64,000 nucleotides of DNA from Brachycybe producta (Eukaryota; Arthropoda; Diplopoda; Playtdesmida; Andrognathidae). Position 1 is the stretch's first letter. Every line of letters starts with the position of its first letter. The position numbers and the translations under genes were made by a program. Positions 32,085 to 45,500 of this stretch are shown here, one piece after another. Where the stretch lies: positions 21,167,229 to 21,231,228 of the forward strand of contig JAUPFP010000001.1 of the NCBI GenBank assembly GCA_036925085.1, given 5' to 3'. The notes below the pieces were generated by a model, which was given only the letters and a program-made list of their open reading frames with translations, was not told the origin of the DNA and did not search any database.

Positions 32085-35000
32085 TCAATCGGAGCTTGAA
32101 CTTCTACGTTTTTTGTTTCGATTTCTATCGGTCGATCTCGATCTTTCTCCTCTCCGATGACGAGTTCTCGAATTCCGATCTTGTAAATCTTTTCTTCTTC
32201 TATTCGTTATCGAAACCTTTCCGGCATCATCGCTACTGTCACTAGAATCGTGTCTCTGTCTTTTGCCATTGCCACTCGCTTCTTGAGAAGTGTCTTTCCT
32301 AGATTTTCTCGGTTTCTCTTCATCGTTATCAGACGAATTTTCCTCCGTACTTTCGGAAGACGAAGAAGATGACGAACTCTCTTTTTTCGAACTCTTTCTC
32401 TTCTTTTTCTTCTTCGTCTTGCTCTTTTTACTTTTCTTTTTTGTCTTATGATCGCTGTCGGAATCGGAACTGTCTCTTTTTTTCGATTTCTTCGTCTTTT
32501 TTGATTTCTTTTTCTTGTGTGTCGTTTTGCCGTTCTTCGCTTTCTTATCTAGCCGTTCCAACCGTCTGTAAATCGTGCGATACAAACAGATTAAAGACCG
32601 TAAAGTAAGTTATTGCTTAACGTACGAACTCCTTTTTGATTTTTCACCTTAACAACTTCTCTTTTTGCTTAACAGAAAGTGACTTCAAGAATTGCATTTC
32701 TGCATCGTCGTCGTCTTCTTCTTCGCTCTCGAGTAATTGCTGCAACAAACAAAAAAAAACGGAAGCCGATACAAAAACCTCTTCCGTGTCGAAGTTTTGA
32801 TTTCGACGAACCTGATTCGCTACGTTCGGATTAACGTGATGTCCCAGAATACTTTGTTTCAGAGCGAGACCTTCTTCTTCTTTCATACGACGCATCAGTT
32901 CCATCGGATCCATTCCAGCTTATAACGGAATAGAAATTTTAATTCGGACATGAAACGCAAGGATTTTTGAGGTATTCAGGATTTTGTAGGTTTTTTATTC
33001 ATAGTTTTAAAGAACGGACGAAAGAATTTTAGGTTACTACGGCTGGGTACTCACCAAAAAGTGAGCACGAGCGTCCATTTGCTGGTGTTCCCTTGAAATG
33101 CTCACCTTGCGCCCATACTGGAGAGAATATGTTGTTGAACACGAGCGAGCAAACATTTGCTCGCTCGTGTTCAACAACAATCCCGGACGATTGTAGAGTG
33201 AGAATGTTTGCTTTTTTTTGTGGTGAGTATACCAAGCCTAACAAAGCTAAGAACCTTAAATTCTAGAATTTTGAGCCTTCTTTGGGGGGGGGGGGGGGAA
33301 CTTGTTTCTTCCGAAAGTAACTAACCAGATCCATCTCCGGATCCTGCACCTTTGTTGTACATCGGACATTCTTTGTCTGTGTTTATGTGACCCCACTTGT
33401 GGCATTTTATGCATCGGACGTTACGAACCTTAATCGAAACGAAAGATAACGGTTCAGAGATCGTACAAGATTCTAGAAGCAAAAAACAACTCTTAAAAGA
33501 TTTTTTTTGTGGATACTTTCAAGTCCCAAAGACTATCGAAAGCTTCTAAAGAAAATTTCTGAAACTGCTTAAGTTTAAATTACTTTTTGAGGTGGCCTTA
33601 TAGCTATTTCGTTTTTGTACCACCAGACAGTGGCTAATGCTATGCTCTATAGACGTTTTTTGAAAAATTTGGAAGCAAAAATGTAAAGCGTACATTTTTT
33701 CATGGCAATATCTTAAAAAATAAACAAGTTTATAGTTCAGTTTTCAAACTGTCATAAAAAGTTTATTTTGAAAGATATCATCATGATACAACTTTTAGCA
33801 TTATCACCAACTATTCTAGTTTCTGAAACAGTTTGACTTTTTTCGTACTGTTTCTCTTGAAAAACGTTCACTTGAAAAATTTTGTTAAAACCGTGAGTGG
33901 GCAAAAGAGACCTCCCATAGAACATAATAGCCACGCAGGCGCGCGATCTGGCGGGACGAAAACAAAATATTTATCTATAAAGCCCCCTTAAAACAACTTT
34001 CAAAGCTTCTGAAACTGTTTGGAAGTTTGTGAAACTTTCAGAAAAGTTTTAAAGTTTCCGAAAATGCTTCAATGTCTCGGATACTTGCAGAAACAGCCTA
34101 AGTGTCTGAAACTACTTTAGTCTCACACACAACAACCATTACCTGAATTCCGAACGGTTGATCTCTGATTTCGGCATTCCCTCTTGCGTAACTACAAAGA
34201 GAGAAACAAGTTTTAAAACCTTTCTCGTTATCGTACCCGTTAACGAACTCTGAATTTGTTATTTCTAGTATTTATACTCTTCTCTTGGTGCATTGTATTT
34301 CCGTTGCCATTCAAACTTGAACTCTGGTTCGTCTTCTTCTTTCTGTAAAGAGGAATTAAAATCTCGATGAAATTAAGCTGACTTTTTTCGCTGTCAAATT
34401 AATACGAAACCGCAAACCTCGTGTTCTGTTTCAACGCGAAAAAAAACCAGAAATTGAATCGGGAAAAAAAATAATTAAAAGTTTAATTTTAATTATAAAT
34501 TATTTAATTTTTTTTTAAATTATTTCTGACCTTTTTTGACACCAGGAGGCGCTTCGTACATGAAATTAAGACATAATTTGTCTTTACTTTCTTTATTTAG
34601 TAAAGTTCTGTAAAGAAAAATCGTAAAAACTCCAATTAAAAGTCTCGTAACGGACCGTTAAAACTCGACTAACAACCTGTTATTATATAAATCTTGTTCC
34701 TTTTCGTATTGAAGTTTTAATTCTTCTTGTTTTCTTACGTCATTTTCAGTTTTCTGCTCAGCCATCCAAGCCTATAAGAAAAGAAAATTAACATGAAATT
34801 CAATGGGGGAATGATTCATACGGATACGTATGCGGTTGCAGAGTTCTGACACATAAGCACGCGTGACGTCACGGACCACATCACTATCTGTAAGAAAAAC
34901 TAGCGGAGCTCCGTAACACGAATGTGTGACGTCATGACACAAAGTAAACGAGGATAGCACACGCAACGCTCGTGCTTCAGCATCCGTAAGGTCCGTATAC

Positions 35001-35087
35001 GTTCATAAAACTCACCCTTTTGATGTTAGCTTTCGAGCCTGGATGAAATGGCTTCTTACACATGTAGTTATTATATCCTTTTCCCAT
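32085..35087 (-). CDS. CIR1: CIR1, CBF1/RBPJ-interacting corepressor
   Basis: Ten exons on the minus strand: 35016-35087, 34677-34771, 34531-34607, 34418-34425, 34278-34342, 34143-34191, 33326-33428, 32812-32918, 32648-32739, 32085-32565. They give 382 residues. The N-terminal CIR domain is clear ([19 protein letters not shown], then AWMAEQK), followed by [37 protein letters not shown] and a CCHC zinc knuckle (C128, C131, H136, C143). The C-terminal ~160 residues are Lys/Ser/Arg-rich. CIR1 links RBPJ to HDAC corepressors in Notch target repression and also associates with splicing factors. Exon 4 is an 8-nt microexon needed to keep frame. Introns 1 and 7 contain inverted-repeat elements. Shorter than human CIR1 (450). 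Confidence 0.93.
33040..33240. mobile_element. inverted-repeat element in CIR1 intron 7
   Basis: Ends GGCTGGGTACTCACCAAAAA and TTTTTGTGGTGAGTATACCA, with an internal inverted pair around GAGCAAACATTTGCTC. About 200 bp. Confidence 0.65.
33555..33965. mobile_element. family D-related element in CIR1 intron 7
   Basis: Contains TTTATTTTGAAAGATATCAT...ACTATTCTAGTTTCTGAAAC. A close relative lies at 54540-55085, sharing the flank TATGCTCTATAGAC and CACGCAGGCGCGC. Confidence 0.6.
34815..35008. mobile_element. inverted-repeat element filling CIR1 intron 1
   Basis: Arms CATACGGATACGTATGCGG and GCATCCGTAAGGTCCGTATA frame ~190 bp. The inner part has GTGACGTCA and its inverse. It makes up most of the 244-bp intron. 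Confidence 0.55.
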
Positions 35088-35505
35088 TTTGAGAAGTTAA
35101 AATACGGCTGAAACGGAAGATTTCCAAAGAAAAAACGATCAAAAACAAACGTTCCTAACGTTAAAGAAACGAAAGAAATGTTATTCTATTTACTACCTTT
35201 GGCAATAACCGGTTATTGTTACTGTAGTGTCTTACGGTTGCGTTTGCGTTTCACAATACTCGTTAAGTCTATTGATTATAACTAGATTAGTGACGTCATA
35301 CGGTTAAGTTAAACATGAAACGCATCGCAAAGCGTTAGTAAATGAATATTGGTTAACCGGTTACGCTTTAATTATCCTATTCGATTTGTTTGGATTATAC
35401 AGATTATTCACTTTTTTGTTTATTTTGTATGGTAAAAAAGAGCTCTGAATGCTCTGATTAATAAAAAGAAATGATGAATAGAGAAAGAAAGTTTACGACA
35501 ATAGG
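35088..35505. other. CIR1 upstream region
   Basis: A CRE-type TGACGTCA at 35291-35298 lies about 205 bp upstream of the CIR1 start. No exon is seen. Confidence 0.45.
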
Positions 35506-35509
35506 ATTG

Positions 35510-35690
35510 GTCGGTTACTAGCGTCTAGTGACTAGAAATTTGGATGACGTTTTATACGATGCGCTCAATTGATGAGAGTAGTCTTTTGTTTTAGCTTTCA
35601 ATTAGATGAGCGCTCAAACAAAGCTCATCGTGTTAAAAGCAAATAGTAATTTCTAGTCGTTAGACGCTAGTGAGCGGTTTATTCAAAGGA
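35510..35690. mobile_element. inverted-repeat element
   Basis: Ends TACTAGCGTCTAGTGACTAG and CTAGTCGTTAGACGCTAGTG, about 180 bp. It lies between CIR1 and SENP. Confidence 0.65.
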
Positions 35691-35697
35691 GACGACA

Positions 35698-36114
35698 TAG
35701 AAGAAAATCATGTACGAGATTCATAAAGAATCACCGATTTTCAGAGAACAGCGTATGTATGGCCAGCAGTTTTACTTTTAGTCCGCGTTTTACTGGATAA
35801 CCAGAATAAAATTGTATTATGGTAATCTAATAAAACTTAGATAAAAACTGAGTAAAATGACTTGCCATACATAATGCGCAGGATTTATTTTGTGTGTCGT
35901 CATCATTGGGTTTATAAAATGGTATCAAAGAGGGATGACACAGGGGGTGAATCTTGTGTACGGTATGAAAGCCATTCTAAATTGTAACCGCGTTTTAGTG
36001 GATTTTCAGAATTTATTTTTATTATCGGTGTCCATTAAAACGCGGATAAAAAGTAAAACGGCTGGTCATACGTACACTGTTTTCTGAATCTTTGTGAATC
36101 TCGTACATGATTTC
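35698..36114. mobile_element. ~410-bp foldback element
   Basis: Ends ATCATGTACGAGATTCA and TGAATCTCGTACATGAT. Inner arms with GTCCGCGTTTTACTGG and its inverse extend the palindrome. Confidence 0.7.
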
Positions 36115-36201
36115 TTTCTGTGTCATCCTCGTTAGCTGGTATTCACTTATTGACCAATCAAAGTAAAGCGAGGCACCTCTCTGTAAGCATCAACCAATCA
36201 A

Positions 36202-36394
36202 CAGGTATCTGTAGACAGCGTCAGAATTTCTTTTGGCTCCGCCCTTTTATGAGCGTCATCAGTTTGTAATTGGTTTGTTACGGAGTTTGACGTCACGTAT
36301 CCCCGCCCTTTTTATTTTTAATTGGTTGATATTTGGTATGACGCTTATAAAATGGCGGGGTCAAAGAAATTCTAAAGCTGTCTACAGATGCCTG
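36202..36394. mobile_element. family C element with complete ends
   Basis: Ends CAGGTATCTGTAGACAGC and GCTGTCTACAGATGCCTG, with body CTCCGCCCTTTTATGAGCGT. Its right terminal repeat carries an ATG in frame with the first SENP exon. Confidence 0.8.
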
Positions 36395-36537
36395 CTGTAC
36401 CAAACAGGGCCACCATCTTACTTTTCTTGTGTATTTTTTTTCTATTCGCCGTGTATAGTGACGCGATTTTCAGATCATTTAATGAACTTCTTTTTAATAT
36501 TTTAATAATTTTATGTGTAATAATCATTATATCATTC

Positions 36538-39500
36538 ATGATTTCATCAATATTTAGTTCCGTTAAGAATATATTGGTTTCATCTGATAATGTGAATAAT
36601 CAGAGGAAGCGTCGCTATATGGATATGTAAGCTTTAATTCTCGTGACGTCATCGTTTTTACGTCTTTTTTACATTTATTTTATTAAAACGCAGTTTAGTG
36701 AAACAATTTAATGTAGTTTAACCTGCATTTTTTGTCTTGTGAATGCGGTTGTTTTTTTTTTTTAACTTGCGGCGCGTGCGATGTGTGGATATATTATTAT
36801 GTAATGCAATCTTTACTTTTACTATTGGTTAGTTCGGATTGCTCCGTGTGATTTCCGATTTCCGTGTTACTCTATGGAATAGTATACAGTAATAATGTTT
36901 CTGGCTACTCGGAGTGCTTATATTATTTAGTATTCAATATGTATACATTTAGCTTGGAGTGCTCTTGTTTTTGTATATATGAAGTCTGAGCTTTCAGAGC
37001 TGTAATCTGTTGTATGCTATTCAATGTATGAGTGAAGTATCTGTTTACTCCATACACTCCTAAATCATGTTTAATGTGTATACATTTGACGTAGATTGTT
37101 CAGAGCGGTTGTTTACTTTTTACTAGTCGGAGCACTGTGAACTTTTTCGATCTTGTTGTTGTTTTATGAGAATTTTTATTGTGTAGATCACTCGGAGCTA
37201 TTTTTTTTTTTTTTTTTTTACTTGTTTTAATGGCGACGCGCTTCGTTTGGTTTGTGTGATTTAAATTAAGTTTTTGTTGAGTTTTTTTTTGTTATTTTTG
37301 ACTTGTAAATGAGTCGTTTTAAGTTTTATTGTTAATTATGAAGCAGATATGTCGTGTTCGGCTTTCAAAGTTTATGAATCCGACGCTTGTAACGTGAATG
37401 CATTGCAAAGAATCGTCGTAACATTTAAGTTAGAATAAGAAAAATCTCATTTTTTAAAGTGTAAACGCTTCTTGAAATCTGATTATATTTGTCTTTCAGG
37501 TGTAAAATGAATAGAAACCTCATTGTTTTAGATACTAGAAGGGTAACTCAACCAATTAAGGGTATTTTCAGGTTGATATCTTTCAAAATAAGCTTTTTTT
37601 TATGTTAGTTTCAAAAGGAAACAACTTTAAACAGACGATATTTCTCGTAATTTTGCTCTTTTGAAAGACAGAATAATCAGAATTGGAAAATCACCTTGGT
37701 ATAAAACATCTGAAAATCGGCAGATTAATTTTATTTTCTATTTTTCTGCAGAATTTAGAATTCTGGAATTTTATTTCAAGTTTTCTGAGATTATTTTTCA
37801 GTTTTTTTCTTGTTTTTACAGTAAGGTTTTACTATGTTTATTATATTTAAGCCGATTACTAACAGTTTTCTGTAAATATTCTGAATTTCCTTTCAAATTG
37901 TGTTTTAGGCATGTTTTTTCATTTAAAAAAAGTTTTAAAATTCAATTTTATTTCATCTCGTTTTCGTTTTAGCGATGATGATAACAGCGATGATGACGAA
38001 ATCATAGTTGATGCACCGATTTCTCCAAAAAGAGCGAAAAGCAATCGAGAAAACAAAGAAACTGGTTTAAAATAGATCGTTTTAGACTTTTTCGGATGTA
38101 ATTTCACAAAAACTTTGATCTTTTGTTATAGTTAACGATGAAAACAGTAATAAAAGATGGTTTTCACCGATTACAACGGCTGCAAATTGGGTCTTGAAGC
38201 GTTCAAATACTTTTAGAGAGACGTACTATTACAGTACAATACCATCGATGTCCGAATTGTTGACGTCGGAAGCTGCTTCACCTTTACACGCAGTTGCTGT
38301 TGTTGAACAAGAGATGACAGGGAGTAATGTAAGTATCAACTAAACTACTATCGTAGTTGCAGAAAACTTAAAATTATAGTAAAATACCGAAATCTTCGTA
38401 AATCAGTTAGAAATAGTCAGAAAATTGCAAGAAATTGAATAAATCTATAGAAAATGATGGAAGATTATATAAATATACACGAAAAATGTTGAAATTTATC
38501 TTCATATACAGTATATACATAAAAGTAAAAGTAAAATTTTGAATAACTTAACAAATTTGCAGAAAAAAACACTTAAAATATTATAGACAACTTTAAAGGA
38601 TCGTAATTAATTTATAAACAAAAAGTGTAAAAATTGCATAAAAGCGAAGAAAAATGCGGAATACTGTATGAAAAACGCAGAAATTTATAGAAAATTATAA
38701 AATTATAAATAGTAATGTGGAAACTCAGTACATTGACAGAAAACACACGAGAAAATTGAGAGAGAGAAAAACAAGAAAATTACAGAAAAAACATAAGAAA
38801 ATTAGCAAGAAGTGCAAGAAAATTATCAAGAAACAAAAGAAAATTACTATGAAATAAAGGAAATTAGCAAAAAAACAGAACAATATTATAAAACACTAGA
38901 ACATTATAGATGAACCCTAGAAAATTGCTGAAAAATACAAGACAAGAAAATTACAGACGATGTAAGATAATAATTGTAAATGATTAAGAAGAAAATTGTA
39001 AAAAGAAGGCACAAAACTGCAGTAATTTCTCGAGAAAATACAAATAACTACAAGAAAATCGAGAAAAATGCAAAAAATTCTATAGTTAATAAGGCATTTT
39101 TTAATTCTTTTTTATTTGTATAAAACTGCAAACAAAACGGTTTTTTTGTTTGGTTTTCCAGTCTAAATATGAAGTTTCGAAGCCTCATGTGCGGGCTCCG
39201 TTGGGACGATCGAACTTTTCAACGTCTTCAAATGTCAAAGAGATGCCAAGACGTAGGAAATCACAGAACGGATTAACAGCTCGTAACGTGGATACGAAAT
39301 CAAACGGAATTCAGACTTCGAGTCACACCGAATTCGTTCGGTTCGTCACACTTTTAACCGCAAATACGAACAAACAATTAAGCTCCGTTTTACCGTCTTT
39401 TTTTAAAGGCCATTAAGAAAGGAATCCACATCAGTTGCGAGGCAACAACAGCATCAGTCACTCACCACTAAGAACTTTCTTCCGGTTCACGAAAAGCTGT

Positions 39501-42500
39501 TCAATGGGACTAGAAATCATTCTAGACTTGTAGGAAACGAATCGAGAGCTTATCGGCTGCGATCTGGAACGAATTTATCTACACCTCATGACGTAATAAT
39601 TTTAATTATATACTGTAATTCAGATTATTTTTCAGGTTATTTTAATTTTGCCTTTTGGTTTCGCTTAACAGTAATTCTTTTAATTATCGATTGTGTAACA
39701 CTCGATAATTAAAAGAATTACTGTTAATCGATTGTGTAACATCAAATCTCGTTAAATAAATCGATAAATGGAATAAACGGAGCTAGGGCATCGCCTTATC
39801 GTTTTAGTTTCATGTTTCGAAGCGCAATTAGGGTATATCTAATATGGCGTATTGCTAATAGTTTAATGATGTGGATGCCATGTTGGGTTTTTCTTAAAGT
39901 ATCTAGTTTAAGCTTCATAAACAAGACTCCATGCCCTCTTATGAGATGGGAAAGAATGAGAGCTTTATAAATCTTTTTAGAGTTGGATTTGCCCGTTTAA
40001 GTATCGTTTCTTACTCTCGTATTCTAAAAATGTCGCTTAAATTAAAGCTAAGCTTATAACGAAACACATGGAAACATTTTCTTTAACAGAAATTTTAAGT
40101 GTACTCTGTTTTAAGCTTTGATTTATCTTAAGTAACGTTTGAGGTTTTCGGCCGTAAATGTCTAAGGCTGGGGAGACCTCATGGTGACAAAAGTGCAACA
40201 TGAGTTTGAGACAAAAACGCCAGAAAAAGCTGATTTTGAAAACATAACAAAACTGAAACAACTGTCAGCAGTTAGTAAAGATAAAACCACATGAAATTTG
40301 TGACACAACACAAACAAATTGGGTTTTGTTTTTGTTTTTCTATAGCTGTCTCTTACGTAAACTATGCAACTGTTCTGTTGTTGTTTTAATATTAACTGTC
40401 CATAACTGCATAAACCAGTGTTGACAAAATGTTGCATAATTCAGAGACAAAACAGAAACCTTTTGATGTTTACCGTCTTGCAGTGGCGGGACAAATGCAG
40501 TTGCAGGCGAAAAAAAACACAAAAGTCACAGAAATGTCTTAGAATTGGCGCCAATTTGTCTCGAGTTTTGTGTTTTTTGTTGTTTTTCTAGTGTTTCTTG
40601 TTATTTTATTTTTCTCAGAGCGTCCGATTAAAAGAAAGAGACGAATTTATGAACTTATTGATTCACCAATATTCAAAGACAAATATTTCGGCATCGACGT
40701 TATCGTCTCCAACGGAAATCAAACGTCCGCTTTCCACTTCAATGTAAGAGAAACTTTTTTTAAAAAAAAAATCATTTTTGCTATGAAAAGTCATTACAAG
40801 AAATTGGATTTTTTTTTTAATTTTATATCATAAAATAAACAATTTTCGCAAATTTTAACAGAAAAAAAAAGTGTAAATTTATGGAAGTAGTTCGAAAAAT
40901 CATGACTCGTAATTTGACATTAGGGTTTTTCTTTTGTTTTTTCTTCTTGATTTTCAGAGGACCAATCGGATCGAAAAGTTTTGTTAGATTGGAGAAATTA
41001 CCGGCGGCTTTTTCGAAAGAATTTCGAGATCGAACTGAACCCGTTGTACAAATAAGAAACAGAGTAGAAGAGGTCCATTGGTCTTTAGAATCGAATAACG
41101 ATGTCGAGATAGTTGAAATTAAAGAGGGACCGTCTGGTTCTTCTTTTTCTTCTGCTGCGAAGCTGAAAATGCCTACTGTGGTTCCTTCTCGTATTTCGAT
41201 GAGTCGGTCCGAGAGCCAGGAACTGGTCAAAACGGATAAAGGTACGAAGTTCACATCTGTTGTAATGTTTTGTTTTTGTGAAATGTTGCCTTTTGCGTTC
41301 TTTAAGCATGTTTTAAAATGTAAACGTTCTTTGAACTCTTGTTTATTCTGTTTTTCAGAAGGAAAATTAAGAGAAACTTGAAAGTGTTTTAAAAACTGGA
41401 AGAGTCTCTCAACCATGTTGATGTCTTTCAAAATAAGCTTTTTATGTCAGTTTGAAAATGTACCAATGTGTGAAGCAGACTATATTTATTAATTTATGTC
41501 TATGAAAAGTTTATTTTGAAAGATAACTACATGAAAATACTATGAAGTGATTTAGCTGACCTTTCTAGATTCTAAAACATTTTCTAATTTTACTTAATTT
41601 TGCTCCTGAAAGGCAGAATAGAAGTTCAAAAATCGGCTATTCAACAAATTTTTAAGGGGATTTTCGTGTTATCTTTTAAAATAAACGTTTTATGGTCTTT
41701 AAAGACAAAAAAAAAATTATTTCGAGAAGTATCGTAGTGTAAAATACATACCGCATTTTTTGTTGTACTGTACTAGTTTCGAGTAACTGATGAAATGATT
41801 TTATTAGTTGCTTCGAAAAGTTGCTAACATAGGTTTATATTTAAGATGATCTCGAGAAAGGCTAATTTTCATTGTTTGGCTAATTTAATGTTTTTTTTTT
41901 TTTTTGTTGCTTACATTTAGATTGCGAAATTGTCAAAGTGACGTCTCCAGTTGTAAAAAGAGGACATAGGTGCAGGTCTATTATGATTATTATTTGGTTT
42001 TGCTCATACCTCGGTATACGGCCCACCATCATTATGCGGCATTTCACTATAACTGGTTTTTTTTAAAATTATAGCTCAGTTTCTAGTTTCGGTATACGGC
42101 CAACAAAAATTTTGAAACCACATATCACACCTCGGCTGGAAGAGTGACACAACTCAAGAAACCATTTGGGGGGGGGGGTGTCGAGAGAATGAGTTTAAAG
42201 TGAAGAGAAGTTTCATGGCTTACTTTGCTGAACTTCTCAAGTGAAAAAGCCGTTTTTGTTTATTTGGCTCTCCCATAATAAATTGAGATAGAAGAAAATG
42301 CAACTTTAAACTCATTTTCCTCCAAAAAGCGCTTTTTTTGAGTTGTGCTACTCGCTTATAGCGAAAATAAATGATTCATTACAAAGCAATTTCGGTTTGT
42401 AGCCAACTTACTCCGGACCGTAAAGCGAGGTATTAGTGTATTTACGGTATTGGAATATCGCATGGTTGTATTGCTCGTCAGTTTGAATGTAGCGTAATCA

Positions 42501-45500
42501 CAAAATGGTCATTTAATCATTTGTTATGGTTATTGACCATTTTGCAGTTCATTCAACGAAAAGATTCGTGACTTGCCTTTCGTAAAGCATTCTTGGCTGA
42601 AGAACTGGTAAATTTGATTTTTATTCGTTTTCGGGTTTTTGGAGGCAACTGTTTTACTGAACACACTTGTTCCAATTTGAACAATTGTGCCCGGCAAGCA
42701 GTTATCGAGGCCTGTGGCAGATGGGCAACAGTTCCAAGTGGATTAAGTAAAATGTATTGGCAAAAAAGTAGAAACATACTGGAAAAAAACTGTTATCATA
42801 TTCTTGTTTTGCAAATGGCTGCTTATATATCCATCTTAAGGCTGGAACTGGAAGTTAGCGCACGGTTTAATACTGCTTACAAATAGTTTGCATTACCTGT
42901 CAAGGCTTGCAGTGCACATGCTCATAATCATATACGAAAGACGGAGTACAGGAATACAACGTTTTGATGATCGAATTTCTACCGAAACAAGTGTGGAACT
43001 TTTTAGAAATATCTTTTAAACGATATTCAAAGTGTTTTTGAAACTACGTCACTAAATTAATGGCGTGGTTACTTTTTTATGGCAATCTGTTTGGAAATAA
43101 TTATTCAGCAACGGTTTTAAAACACGGAAAACGATCGAAAGCAAACATTGTCGTTTTAAAGCTGCTTTGGACTGATTATTTTTTGGACAGATCTTCATAA
43201 AAAAAGTAACCACCTCGTTAATTTATTCATCTAGTTTCGTGAACACTTTGAATTTTGCTTAAAAGTTGGTTCTAAGAAGTTTCATACTTGTTTCGGTAGA
43301 CTCACTCTTTAAAATATATTTTCTGTACTGCTTTTTATGAGCGTCGTCTGGTCACATGCTGACACACTGTGACCTTTAACGCTGCCCTAAGAGCACAATT
43401 TTTAATTAAAGAAAACCTTCAGTCCAATCTTATGAATATTTAAACAGTGATACAAATGTGTTCAATTAGACAAGATAAGATCCTCAATTTTAGTTTCTCG
43501 TATTAGAGGTTTTCTCGGTTGGTTCTTTTACTCTTAGGAAAGAAAAGAAAACGATTGCCGATGAGGCAACGCGTAAGAAGATAGTGTCGGTCGAAACAAA
43601 TTTAAAAAAGGCCGAAGAACGAAGCGAATTGCGTCTGAGGACAAATCTAGAAGAATCGCGTCGTCTCGAAGAGATCCATATCGTGGACGATGACGAGGAA
43701 GAGGAGGAAGAAGTCGAACCTCTACCCGGTAAGCACGTTACAAAATGGCTTACCGGTCGTAAGTTTTAAGCAAATAATATTTTTTAATTTCTTTTTCTGA
43801 ACAAGTTATAACGGACAAGATGATGGAGAGGATCGTTGATGCTTTACGTCCAACTCCTCCGAATCAGGTTCTTTCCGAAGGGTTCAACTTGAGTATAATG
43901 CGGCGTGATATCGAAACGCTTGACAAGATGAACTGGCTTAATGACGAGGTTAACAAAAATTAATTTATTTTAAATTATTCATCGGAATCCCGATTTTTAA
44001 AGTGAAATTGGAAAAAAAAGGAAAAAAAAAAAACTTGAATTCGTTTCTCTCGTTAAGAAAACTCGTAAAACTGTTTGTATTTAATTGGTTTTACAGGTGA
44101 TCAACTTTTACTTCAGTCTTCTAATGGAAAGAGGAAAACTGGATAACTTTCCATCTGTTTATGCGATGAACACTTTCTTTTATCCAAAATTGTTGTCCGG
44201 TGGTCATTCGGTGCTGAAACGATGGACTCGAAAGGTCGACATTTTCGCCAACGATTTCCTTTTGATTCCAGTTCATTTGGACATCCATTGGTGTCTTGCG
44301 GTAAGAACGAATTTTAAGCCTCGTAGATTGAAATTACGCGTTATATCTAGGAAAATTTTAGTTATAAAATTATATTATACAAGTGGCAAGCTGTGTTGAC
44401 CTCTGAACTTTGGACTTTGTGTCTTTCTCAGGTTGTCGATTTCGGCAAGAAGAAGGTATCTTATTACGACTCGATGGGTGGTTCGAACAATGCCTGTCTC
44501 GAGGCTATTCTTAAATATTTGGAGGCCGAGTTGAAGGATAAGAAAAAACAGAATCTCGATCTGTCCGAATGGACGACGGAGAACGTAAAGGTCAGTGCCC
44601 CCCTAATTTATACGTATACATAAAAACGTAAACTAGAATTCTTCGTTATTTGTTCTCCATTTTGAAAAACAACTTACCAGAAGATTTAAGTGTTTTAAAA
44701 ACTGGAAGAGTAAATAAAATAATGACCGAATATGTAAATAGAATGAATCAGTCTATGGAATGATTTTATCAATTAATGGAATGATGGTATGAGTGATTCA
44801 AACAATTAATGGATTGATGGAATGGATCATTGTATAAATAAATGGAATGATTGCATCAATTAATGGAGTGATTCAAACAATTAATGGAATGAACGATCGA
44901 ATCAATTAATAGAATGAAAGAATGATGGTTTAAATCAAATAAGGGAATGAATGATTGAATTAATCAATGGAATGAGTGTATCAATTGATGGAATGAATGA
45001 TTGTATCAATTGATGGAATGAAAGCTTGGATAAATGAATGGAATGATGGTATGAGTGATTCAAACAATTAATGCATTGATGGAATGGATGATTGCATCAA
45101 TTAATGGAGTGATTCAAACAATTAATGGAATGAACGATTGAATCAATTAATAGAATGAAAGAATGATGGATTAAATCAAATAAGGGAATGAATGATTGAA
45201 TAAATCAATGGAATGATTGTATGAATTGATTTTAATGAATGATTGAATCAATTGATGTAATGAATGAATAAATTAACGGAATGAAAGCTTGGATAAATGA
45301 ATGGAATGATTGCGTCAATTAATGGACTAATTGGAATGAATGATGGAACAAATCGTTGGAATGATTGGATCAATCTATGGAATGAAAGACTAAAATATAT
45401 TAATGGAATGAACGACTGAATATATAAATAAAATAAATAAATATAAATTAATGTAATGAGTGACTGAACAATGAACATGTATATGGAATCATGTAATTAA

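Noticed and set aside
40570-40833. Alternative frame across SENP exon 6
   Set aside because: It has a basic, plausible-looking sequence but is out of phase with both neighbours. The frame ending in KRPLSTS joins correctly.
42593-42886. 97-codon ORF with several Cys in SENP intron 8
   Set aside because: No recognisable domain, no splice logic with neighbours, and it lies between two mobile elements. It could be a decayed element fragment.
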